From Candidatus Kuenenia hertensis (GTDB lineage Bacteria > Planctomycetota > Brocadiia > Brocadiales > Brocadiaceae): 64,000 nt of DNA. The translations under genes were made by a program, and so were the position numbers. Of this stretch, positions 40,722 through 48,704 are shown in pieces. The notes below the pieces were generated by a model. The model did no database searches. It saw only the letters and a program-made list of their open reading frames with translations, and was not told the origin of the DNA. Positions within the stretch are counted from its first letter, which is position 1, and every line of letters starts with the position of its first letter. The stretch is taken from contig SOET01000002.1 in the NCBI GenBank assembly GCA_021646465.1, positions 62,001-126,000 on the forward strand, written 5' to 3'.

Positions 40722-40983
40722 GGGAGTATTCCCAAATTTTTGCAAAGCCATCATTCTTGTTCCCAAGTAGAGACAGGTTTGAAACCTGTCTCTACTTGGG
40801 AACAACACATTTGTGAAGGAAGTCCCTTGCGGGTTCAGATTTGTAATCTGAACCCAATAGTTTATGTGATTAATAGCGATATATACATTTCATGGCTAAA
40901 TTACCACGTATGAAACGTGGGGTTCAGGTCACAGACCTGAACCCGCCTGGGGGGGAATTTTGCAAAAATTTGGGAATGCTCCC
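40722..40983. mobile_element. MITE-like composite with 25-bp inverted ends
   Basis: GGGAGTATTCCCAAATTTTT (from 40722) recurs inverted at 40959-40983 with 24 of 25 positions equal. Nested inside are a 45-base palindrome around GTAGAGACAGG (40759-40803) and two GGGTTCAG...CTGAACCC palindromes (40831-40855 and 40920-40944). It has no ORF. It looks like a layered non-autonomous element. It fills the gap 40678-41166 together with the promoter at 41058. Confidence 0.6.
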
Positions 40984-41057
40984 GAAAAAAGAGGCTTAAA
41001 CAACATAATTCATTTTTTATCACGCCCTTCTCAAGACAGCGTACCATAGATATTTTC

Positions 41058-41086
41058 TTGACTTCTTATCGTATATTCTGTAATTT
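41058..41086 (+). promoter_or_regulatory. Promoter of the PilZ/receiver gene
   Basis: TTGACT (41058-41063), 17-bp spacer, TAATTT (41081-41086). Same box pair as at 26593. The leader would be about 75 bases. Confidence 0.6.
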
Positions 41087-41166
41087 CGTAAAACAGTATG
41101 TCTCTAATGTATTATACAAAAATAAGTTAAACCTGTTATCTCATTTTTGTGACGGCGACACGCAGT

Positions 41167-42591
41167 ATGCAAAAATCATGGAAAGATACTCTTTTAGAAT
41201 TATCTCTGGAAGAACTTGAAGAAGCTCAAGGCTTAATTTCTGAGTTGATTCAAAAAGAGAGCAAAAAAGGAGAAACAAGTACAAAACAAAGATCTTTTGA
41301 GAGGAAGGAAGAGTCTGTGGTATTCTTCCACCCGGAACAGGGAACAAATGCTCGCCAGCAACGCACAGAGGAAAGATTTGTTTTGGATACGGAAGGTTTT
41401 TGTTCTGCTGTAAGAAGGGATCAAATCGATTTTATGCATGAGGAAATCCCGATTCACATAAAAGACATCTCAAAACATGGAATACGTTTTACTTCCAATA
41501 AACCCATTATGCCTTCTACGATACTGATAATCACTTTTTATCTGTCGTCTAAAATTATACAAAAAAAAGAGGGAGTCGGAGTTCATCGGAAGGTTTATTA
41601 TGTATCAAAAAAGACCGAAAATGGAAATAACAATCTTTTGTACAAGAGAACACAAAAACAAATTTACGCGGAAGTGCGGAGGGTTATTGAGTGTTCGGAT
41701 ATTACAGGAGTTATGTATGATGTCGGCGCCCTTGCAATTGATCATAATAAAGTCGAAGAATTAAAGCAGGAGTGGGAAGATTGCTATTTAATAAAAAAAC
41801 GTCTTTCTGTGAAAAATGGTTTGAGCATATTAATTGTTTCAACGTTCGAAAAACTTATCAAGCAGATGAAAGAAATTTTCACAAAAGAAGGCTACAACGT
41901 ATTTGAATCAAGGCATGCCGGGCAGGCCGTTATGTTGCTGCGGAGAAACAGGTGCGACATTGTAATTTCCGATTTTAACACTGCTAAAGTTGAAAATTTT
42001 GAATTAATAAGAAACATTAAGGCTGAATTTTCAGACATAGGGTTCCTGATTGAAATAAATAATGCCGATGAGTTGATGCAGGCTATTCCCTATGAAATAG
42101 ATAACTATTTTAATCAGGGATGCAGTGAAAAAGAAATAAGCTTCCTGGTAGAATCGTTGTACAAAAAAATATTTTACCGGAAAAACTTTGAAGATTTTAT
42201 AAAACTGAACAAAAAAAATATTCAGGTAATATTAGTAGTAAGCGATAACACAACACTGAAGCAACACTTTTGCGATTTATCAAAGAAAGAAGGTTTCAGG
42301 ATATATTTTGTGAAAGATACCGAACATGCCATGAGCGTCCTGGAAGGTTATAAAATTGATAACATATTTATTGACGCAGAGTCGATCTCTTCAGGAGTAG
42401 AAGAATTTCTTGCAAAAATAAAAAAGGCTTTGCCGTTTATCTTCATTACCATATTATCGAATAACATCCACGACCGGTATGATTATTTATTACGCGGCGC
42501 ACACGCATTTCTCGTAACGACAAAGGACATACGGAAAAACCTTAAGTACTGGTCAGATGTCCTATTGCACGACAGTGTCTGTTTATATTGA
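41167..42591 (+). CDS. PilZ protein with two receiver-like domains
   Basis: About 474 residues. A PilZ-like domain at about 60-190 has the RxxxR pair in QRTEERF and DISKHGIRFTS (the D-x-S-x-x-G motif that binds cyclic di-GMP). Two receiver-like domains follow, the first (ILIVSTFEKLIKQMKEIF, DIVISDFN) keeping the phospho-acceptor Asp, the second (VILVVSDNTTLKQHFCDL, IDNIFIDAES) degenerate. GTG at 41149 is an alternative start. It likely reads cyclic di-GMP. It faces away from metF and the kai-diguanylate cyclase run across it. Confidence 0.75.
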   Translation: MQKSWKDTLLELSLEELEEAQGLISELIQKESKKGETSTKQRSFERKEESVVFFHPEQGTNARQQRTEERFVLDTEGFCSAVRRDQIDFMHEEIPIHIKDISKHGIRFTSNKPIMPSTILIITFYLSSKIIQKKEGVGVHRKVYYVSKKTENGNNNLLYKRTQKQIYAEVRRVIECSDITGVMYDVGALAIDHNKVEELKQEWEDCYLIKKRLSVKNGLSILIVSTFEKLIKQMKEIFTKEGYNVFESRHAGQAVMLLRRNRCDIVISDFNTAKVENFELIRNIKAEFSDIGFLIEINNADELMQAIPYEIDNYFNQGCSEKEISFLVESLYKKIFYRKNFEDFIKLNKKNIQVILVVSDNTTLKQHFCDLSKKEGFRIYFVKDTEHAMSVLEGYKIDNIFIDAESISSGVEEFLAKIKKALPFIFITILSNNIHDRYDYLLRGAHAFLVTTKDIRKNLKYWSDVLLHDSVCLY

Positions 42592-42601
42592 TGTAGATGT
42601 A

Positions 42602-43549
42602 TTAATTTTCTGTGGAAGGCCTCGGATGTAATCCGGCCTGTTTCACTATTTCAGGCACCGCCTCTTCCCACTCAACCGCCATAATATGAACGCCTGCAAC
42701 GCCTTTTATTTCTCTCACCTGCTCGATTACTTCCAGGCAAATCTTTATTCCTTCTTCTTTTCCTTTTTTCGCTTCGGCAGCAGCAGTCATACGATCCATA
42801 ACTTCATCAGGCACGTCCATACCCGGCACGTTATTTTTCATATGTTTTGCCATTCCCTTTGATTTAAGCGGCGCCACTCCGGCAAGGATATAAGCTTTTT
42901 CATGAAGCCCCATATCGGTAACCATTTTCATCCATTCTTTAAATTTTTTTACATTGTAAATAATTTGAGTCTGAATGAAATCCGCTCCCGCTCGAATTTT
43001 TTTTGCCAATCTCACCGCACGATATTTAAACGGGTCAGCAAAGGGATTTTCCGCCGCACCAATAAAAAATCTTGGTTCCTCTGCCTTCAACTCCTGCCCG
43101 CACTGAAATTGTTTCTCGTCTCTGAGTGCTTTCACAATTTGGATAAGTTGAATCGAATCAATGTCAAATACTCCTTTTGCCATCGGATGGTCACCAAACT
43201 TCTGGTGGTCCCCCGTTAAACACAATACATTTTTTGCCCCCAAAGCCGCCGCACCCAACAAATCACTCTGGATGGCGATGCGGTTTCTGTCGCGGCATGT
43301 CATCTGAATGATCGGTTCCACACCTGCATCAATCACAATTCTGCCGGCGGCGATACTTGACATCCTCACCACAGCTGTTTGACAATCAGTGATGTTAAAT
43401 GCATCGCCATACCCTTTCAACATCTCTGCCTTTTTTTCAATTATCGATCTCTCTGCACCCCTGGGAGGGCCCAGTTCCGCTGTTACCGCGAATTTCCCAC
43501 TACAAAGTATTTTCTCCAGATTGCTGCCAGATTTCATGATTTCACTCAT
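42602..43549 (-). CDS. metF: Methylenetetrahydrofolate reductase
   Basis: A 315-residue flavin TIM-barrel enzyme reducing methylene- to methyl-tetrahydrofolate. Visible blocks are VTAELGPPRGAE, IQMTCRDRNRIAIQSDLLGA, NVLCLTGDHQKFGDHPMAKG, and ADFIQTQIIYNVKKFKEWM. In anaerobes this feeds the acetyl-CoA (Wood-Ljungdahl) carbon-fixation route, which anammox bacteria use; it also serves methionine synthesis. ATG at 43549; a TTG two codons earlier is open. Same direction as the Kai run, 106 bp after it. Confidence 0.92.
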   Translation of the reverse strand: MSEIMKSGSNLEKILCSGKFAVTAELGPPRGAERSIIEKKAEMLKGYGDAFNITDCQTAVVRMSSIAAGRIVIDAGVEPIIQMTCRDRNRIAIQSDLLGAAALGAKNVLCLTGDHQKFGDHPMAKGVFDIDSIQLIQIVKALRDEKQFQCGQELKAEEPRFFIGAAENPFADPFKYRAVRLAKKIRAGADFIQTQIIYNVKKFKEWMKMVTDMGLHEKAYILAGVAPLKSKGMAKHMKNNVPGMDVPDEVMDRMTAAAEAKKGKEEGIKICLEVIEQVREIKGVAGVHIMAVEWEEAVPEIVKQAGLHPRPSTEN

Positions 43550-43655
43550 TTCCAAACATGGTTAACGATACGTTTACATAAAAACATACTTAGCGCACAA
43601 TTGCTTCCAATGGGAGCATTCCAATTGTAAATTTTGGAATTATACCAGCTAGCAA

Positions 43656-44876
43656 TTATTTTGTACAAGCATCTTTTCCTTCTTGTTCAGCAAATGAAGT
43701 ATTGAAAAATTGATATCTGTTTCTTCCTTGTTTTTTCGCACTGTACATAGCAGCATCCGCATTTTTTAATAATGTTTCCGCATTTGTCCCGTTTTCAGGA
43801 TAGAACGCAATACCAATACTCGTGGAAACGCACACCTCTTTTCCCGCGAGTGATATTGGTTCTTTAACTACCCTGAGTAATTTTTGGACAACTTTAACGA
43901 TATCCTCCGCAGATGCAATTTCAGCTAACAAAACCGTAAACTCATCTCCTCCCAGACGGGAAACGGTATCAACTCCCCTCACACATTTTTCAAGCCTGTG
44001 TGCAACAATCTTCAAAAAATTATCCCCTTCCTGATGCCCAAAACAATCATTAATGTGTTTAAAATGGTCAATGTCAAGAAACAACACTGCTACTTTTTTT
44101 CTGTGGCGCCCTGCCCATGCTATTGCCATTGCAAAACGTTCGTCAAACGACGAACGATTCGGCAGGCCAGTGAGCACATCATAGTATGCCATACGGTGTA
44201 TTTTGTTTTCCATGAGTTTGCGGTCCGTTACGTCCCGTATCATCACAAGCAGAGCTTTTCTTCCTTCCCATTCAGTATCAGCGGCACGCAGTTCAGCAAT
44301 GCCCAATGCAGAATCAGCCCTTTTAATGTCTATTTCTGCCACCTCTCCGGAAACTACCGGTATGCCAAAGGAAGACCCAACAATCTTTTCCGGACTACTG
44401 CCTAAAGCAATTCCCGCCATCGGATTGGCAAAACGTACAGTTCCCTGCACATCAACAACAATAATTCCATCAGCACTCCTTGCAACAATATTATGAAAAT
44501 CCCTGTGCAGTAATTTGAAGCTGGTAATGTCTTCCTGTATGCCTACAAAATGGGTAATGGTTCCTGCTTTATTTCTTACCGGAGAAATTTTCGCGTGTGT
44601 CCAATAATAACCTCCGTCCTTCTTTTTATTATGAAACTCCCCGTTCCAATCCTTGCCGGAAGTGATGGTATCCCATAGATTTTTGTACTCTTCCTGCGGC
44701 ATCTCACCGGATTTTAAAATCCGAGGGTTTTGCCCCATTGCCTCTTCTTTGGCGTATCCAGTCAACTGGGAAAATTTTTTATTTACGTATTCTATAGTAC
44801 CCTTCACATCGGTAATAATTACTGCACACGCACTCTGTTCAACTGCATGAGATAATAGAATATGCTCGTCTGTCAT
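43656..44876 (-). CDS. PAS-PAS diguanylate cyclase
   Basis: A 406-residue protein. A first PAS/PAC at about 5-125 (AVEQSACAVIITDVKGTIEY, GIQEDITSFK), a second PAS at about 130-225 (DGIIVVDVQGTVRFANP), and a GGDEF domain at about 235-395. The GGDEF motif is intact (SRLGGDEFTVLL) with an inhibitory I-site RGVD five residues before it. It should make cyclic di-GMP under PAS control. It starts six bases after the hybrid kinase, last gene of the Kai run. Confidence 0.9.
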   Translation of the reverse strand: MTDEHILLSHAVEQSACAVIITDVKGTIEYVNKKFSQLTGYAKEEAMGQNPRILKSGEMPQEEYKNLWDTITSGKDWNGEFHNKKKDGGYYWTHAKISPVRNKAGTITHFVGIQEDITSFKLLHRDFHNIVARSADGIIVVDVQGTVRFANPMAGIALGSSPEKIVGSSFGIPVVSGEVAEIDIKRADSALGIAELRAADTEWEGRKALLVMIRDVTDRKLMENKIHRMAYYDVLTGLPNRSSFDERFAMAIAWAGRHRKKVAVLFLDIDHFKHINDCFGHQEGDNFLKIVAHRLEKCVRGVDTVSRLGGDEFTVLLAEIASAEDIVKVVQKLLRVVKEPISLAGKEVCVSTSIGIAFYPENGTNAETLLKNADAAMYSAKKQGRNRYQFFNTSFAEQEGKDACTK

Positions 44877-44882
44877 GTGTTT

Positions 44883-46772
44883 TTATTTAGCTACCATTTC
44901 ATGAATCTTTTTGACTAACCTCGATGGCAAGACAGGTTTTTGCAAAAATGATACGCTTTCTCCCGTAAACATACTCTGGTCAATAATATTTTCGGAATAG
45001 CCGCTGAGAAAAATAGCCTTCACTTCCGGTGCAATCTTTTTGATTTCATCATAGGCATCTTTTCCATTCATTACCGGCATTTTTACATCCAGAATCAAAA
45101 GGCAGACTACATCCTTGTTTTCTTTAAATTTTTCCACGGCGTCTGCTCCATTTACTGCCGCAATAACCTCATAACCAAATTTTCCCAGCACCTCTTTCAT
45201 AAGAAACCTTACCGATTCATCATCTTCCGCTATCAATATCCGCCCCGCGCTAACAGCAGAAAAGCTATCTGGTCCGGTATCGGAATCCGCGGGTTTTCCG
45301 GGAAGATCATTTGCAAGGGGCAAATAAATAAAAAAAGCTGCACCTTCTCCAAATTCACTATGGACGTCGACAAAACCATTATGCTGTTTCACAATGCCAT
45401 ACACAATTGAGAGGCCAAGGCCGGTACCTTTTCCAACATCTTTTGTCGTAAAAAAAGGTTCAAATATTTTTTTTCTTATGTCGTAGTCTATACCAATGCC
45501 CGTATCAGTTATTGAAAGAAGTGCGTATTCCCCTTTTTCCCCAAAACCATGTATTTTAATAAAGTCATCATCAATTATTTCACTATCCGTTTTTATGGTA
45601 ATTTCCCCGCCGTCCGGCATTGCGTCTATCGCGTTGGTAACAAGATTCATGATTACCTGTTCCAGTCGGTTCTTGTCTGCCTTAACAACCAATTTCTTAT
45701 CAGATAACAGTACATTACACTGTATTTCCTCTCTGAGAAGCCTGTCTGTTAGCACTCTGGCTCCTTGTACAATGGTATTCAACTCCAGCGGTTGAGTTAC
45801 GATTACCTGTTTTCTGCTGAATGCGAGAATGCTGCGCGTCAAATCAGCAGCCCTTTCGGCAAGTGTGAGAACTTTATGAAGATATTCTTTTGCCGGAGTA
45901 TTATCTTCTAATGCTATTTCCACTAAATTAGTATATCCTATAATTGCCATGAGAATATTGTTAAAATCATGAGCAACCCCACCAGCAAGCCTTCCGACTG
46001 ATTCCAGCTTTTGCGCATGGAATAATTGTTCTCTCAGTTCCTCCTGTATGCTTGCGGCACGTTTCATTTCAGTAATATCCTCTTTTATACCAAGAAAGCC
46101 GGTTATTTCGCCCTCTTTGCTCTTTATCGGTGATATCTGCGCAAGTTCCCAATAGTATTCTCCATTTTTTTTCTTGTTATAAAACTCCCCCTGCCAGCAA
46201 TTACCGATGGTAATAGTATCCCATAATGTCTTGTATTCTTCCGGTGTTGTTTTCCCTGATTTTAAGAACCGGGGGTTTTGTCCCATAATTTCCGACGCTG
46301 TATAGCCTGTTATTTCCGCAAATTTTGGATTTGCATATTGTATGTTTCCATTAATATCGGTAATTACAATGCTACTCATACTTTGCTCAACAGCCTTTGA
46401 TAATTTGCGCAACTGTTCGTTTATTTTTCTGTTTTCCGTCACATCCTGTATCAAAACAAGAAATGCCTTTTCACCGTTCCATACCGTTTCCACCTCCCTC
46501 ATCTCAGCAATTCCAACCGACCCGTCAGATTGACGAATATCAATCTCGGCCACAGTTCCATGCGTCAATGGCATTCCAAACGGTGTCCCCAAAAGCATTT
46601 CATCATTAATCCCAAATAAATCATTTGCAACGGGATTTGCGTAACAAATAACGCCTTCCTTATTCGTTATAATAATACCAACCGGACTCTTTTCCACAAT
46701 ATCGCGAAACTGTTCGTAGGCAAGTGCGTAGTTTTTAATATCGCCTTTTTTTATACCTTCAGAATTTTGCAT
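44883..46772 (-). CDS. Hybrid PAS histidine kinase with receiver
   Basis: A 629-residue soluble kinase. PAS at about 20-120, PAS/PAC at about 125-245 (AVEQSMSSIVITDINGNIQY, GIKEDITEMK), H-box VGRLAGGVAHDFNNILMAII with the phospho-accepting His, ATPase domain (NRLEQVIMNLVTNAIDAMPD, TDTGIGID, GTGLGLSIVYGIVKQHNG), and a receiver at about 510-625 (ILIAEDDESVR, LLILDVKMPVMNGKDAY). It follows kaiC by 15 bp. In cyanobacteria a kinase reads the Kai state; this enzyme could play that part here, which is inference. No ribosome site seen. Confidence 0.92.
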   Translation of the reverse strand: MQNSEGIKKGDIKNYALAYEQFRDIVEKSPVGIIITNKEGVICYANPVANDLFGINDEMLLGTPFGMPLTHGTVAEIDIRQSDGSVGIAEMREVETVWNGEKAFLVLIQDVTENRKINEQLRKLSKAVEQSMSSIVITDINGNIQYANPKFAEITGYTASEIMGQNPRFLKSGKTTPEEYKTLWDTITIGNCWQGEFYNKKKNGEYYWELAQISPIKSKEGEITGFLGIKEDITEMKRAASIQEELREQLFHAQKLESVGRLAGGVAHDFNNILMAIIGYTNLVEIALEDNTPAKEYLHKVLTLAERAADLTRSILAFSRKQVIVTQPLELNTIVQGARVLTDRLLREEIQCNVLLSDKKLVVKADKNRLEQVIMNLVTNAIDAMPDGGEITIKTDSEIIDDDFIKIHGFGEKGEYALLSITDTGIGIDYDIRKKIFEPFFTTKDVGKGTGLGLSIVYGIVKQHNGFVDVHSEFGEGAAFFIYLPLANDLPGKPADSDTGPDSFSAVSAGRILIAEDDESVRFLMKEVLGKFGYEVIAAVNGADAVEKFKENKDVVCLLILDVKMPVMNGKDAYDEIKKIAPEVKAIFLSGYSENIIDQSMFTGESVSFLQKPVLPSRLVKKIHEMVAK

Positions 46773-46787
46773 TTTATTTGCAAATTA

Positions 46788-48293
46788 TTATTTTGCCTCA
46801 TCGGTAAATAAGGTATTAATACGGTCCAGTTCCCCTGCGGGAATCTGCATCGGTCTTCCTGCCAATATGCCACTTACATTGGTAAATGATTTGCCAATAT
46901 GCATCCCATGGTTATCTATCGTGACTTCGCGAATATCCTTATTGTGAGCAGAACCGCGCATTTTCAATACGGTGATGCCTCTGCGCATTTCACCGTACAT
47001 CTCCACATATCTCAAAAGGATAATGGAATCAGTAATGGTTGAAATGTGTGTTTCGGTAACGGATGTTCCCCCCGTAAGCGTTGGCGTTGTTGCGGTGAAA
47101 AGCCCGGCAATTTCCTGATGTTTGATAAAAGACGTCAGATCGATCACAAATTCACGAAAACCCTTAATGGTGGATATTCGCTCCAGTGCAGATAAACTAT
47201 CGATTGCGACACGATTGGGTTTAAACCGGTCAATTTCCGTTTTCATTCTTATAAGGTGTTCTTCCAATCCCGTTGTTTCGGGGTAAGTGCATACCACTCT
47301 CAGTTTTCCTTCATTTTCCATTTTTTCAAAATCATGGCTCCATCCGCTGGCATTCCTGAAAAGCTGGTCACTGCTTTCTTCAAAAGCAAAGAGCAAACAC
47401 CTTTCGTCTTTTTTAGCGCCTCCTGCGATAAATTCTGTGGTCATAAGGGTTTTCCCGCAACCCGTGGCGCCGGAAACAAGAATTATGGAATCACGGAAGA
47501 AACCGCCACCGCACATCTTATCCAATTCATCATTTCCGCAACTTATTCTGACCATTGACGATTTGTGCTTCAGCTCAATCGCTGACAGCGGAATAACGAT
47601 AATTCCCTTCTCCGGCACTACCGAAAAAGGATACTCTCCCTTTTGATGGTTTGTTCCGCGGAATTTTAATATTTCCAATGTCCTCCTGCGCTTCTCCGCC
47701 TCCAGAACGTTTCGCAGGATAATTACATTGTCTGCAACAAACTCTTCCACGCCGTAACGGCTGATATCTCCATATTCCTGAGTACGTTCTGCCGTCATTA
47801 TGGAGGTAACACCCATCTGCTTTAATTCAACAGAAATACGGAAAAGTTCGCTTCGGATTATCGGAATAGATGAAAGCTGAGTAAAAATAGCTCCTAAAGA
47901 ATCCATGGAAACGCGCTTTGCACCAACCTTATCAATAGCCCTCTTTATGCGAATCAGCAAACCTTCCAGATCAAACTTACCGACAATAATCACCCCTCCT
48001 TCTATTTGCGGAGAGGCGTCGACAAACGCCCATTTTCCCTCACTCTCCCATTTTCGAATATCCCAGCCTAAGCCATGCATATTTTTTCGTATATCTTCAG
48101 GAGATTCTTCAAATGTTATGAATACCCCGTTTTCATTTGCCTGCAATATGCCCTCCGCCAAAAATTGGACGGTAAAGATTGTTTTTGCGCTTCCGGAAGT
48201 ACCTGTTATCAGTGTATTACGTCCTTTTGGCAGTCCGCCGTTCGAAATAAAATCAAATCCGGGGATCCCGGTTGCAAGTTTTTGAACATACAT
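46788..48293 (-). CDS. kaiC: KaiC-like double-domain ATPase
   Basis: A 501-residue KaiC with two RecA-type halves. Half 1 has Walker A GTSGSAKT (31-38) and the Glu pair FEES (61-64). Half 2 has GATGCGKT (275-282) and FEESS (304-308). The half-2 phosphorylation segment TETHISTITD keeps all three residues that cycle in cyanobacterial KaiC: Thr413, Ser418, Thr419. ERTQEYGDISRYGVEEFVAD is the matching half-1 segment. The C-terminal tail after ILAGRP is shorter than the cyanobacterial A-loop tail. AAAGGAG precedes the ATG. It is flanked by kaiB and a histidine kinase. Confidence 0.93.
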   Translation of the reverse strand: MYVQKLATGIPGFDFISNGGLPKGRNTLITGTSGSAKTIFTVQFLAEGILQANENGVFITFEESPEDIRKNMHGLGWDIRKWESEGKWAFVDASPQIEGGVIIVGKFDLEGLLIRIKRAIDKVGAKRVSMDSLGAIFTQLSSIPIIRSELFRISVELKQMGVTSIMTAERTQEYGDISRYGVEEFVADNVIILRNVLEAEKRRRTLEILKFRGTNHQKGEYPFSVVPEKGIIVIPLSAIELKHKSSMVRISCGNDELDKMCGGGFFRDSIILVSGATGCGKTLMTTEFIAGGAKKDERCLLFAFEESSDQLFRNASGWSHDFEKMENEGKLRVVCTYPETTGLEEHLIRMKTEIDRFKPNRVAIDSLSALERISTIKGFREFVIDLTSFIKHQEIAGLFTATTPTLTGGTSVTETHISTITDSIILLRYVEMYGEMRRGITVLKMRGSAHNKDIREVTIDNHGMHIGKSFTNVSGILAGRPMQIPAGELDRINTLFTDEAK

Positions 48294-48318
48294 TTGTTTT
48301 TTTCTCCTTTATATAATG

Positions 48319-48618
48319 TTACATATCATTGTCATCTTCTGAAATTTTTGATTTCAGATCAAGCCCAAGTAAAACCTTCCCGGTCGCCGACATATCACCG
48401 ATAATCCTCCTGATGGGAGGCGGTAATTCTTTAATAAGCGTCGGAGTTGCTAATATTTTTTCATCCTCCGCCAATTGCGGGTGTTCCAAAATATCGATCA
48501 CTTCCAGGGAATACATGCCGTGCAGTTCATTTTCACATATACTGCGCAGATTCACAATAGCCAGTTTTGATCTTTCCGTATTTCCCGTAACATATAACCT
48601 TAGTACATATTTTGACAT
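48319..48618 (-). CDS. kaiB: KaiB, copy 1
   Basis: A 99-residue thioredoxin-like clock protein, very close to cyanobacterial Kai[59 protein letters not shown], and GKVLLGLDL. It should switch fold and bind KaiC. GAGGAAAG precedes the ATG, and the stop is 25 bp from the kaiC start. Confidence 0.95.
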   Translation of the reverse strand: MSKYVLRLYVTGNTERSKLAIVNLRSICENELHGMYSLEVIDILEHPQLAEDEKILATPTLIKELPPPIRRIIGDMSATGKVLLGLDLKSKISEDDNDM

Positions 48619-48677
48619 AACTCTTTCCTCTATTATTTCAATAAATGGTGCTTATCTTCATAAAACTATATATTTGC

Positions 48678-48704
48678 GTAGGGGTTGAAGATTTTCAACC
48701 CCTG
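48678..48704. repeat. GTAGGGGTTGAAGA palindrome at gene end
   Basis: An imperfect copy of the palindrome at 20207. It overlaps the end of the sensor gene and supplies its last codons (Asn-Arg-Gly-stop). Confidence 0.65.

Noticed and set aside
46788-48293. RadA or a generic recombinase instead of KaiC
   Set aside because: Two RecA halves, the paired Glu residues, the HISTITD segment and two adjacent kaiB genes decide for KaiC.
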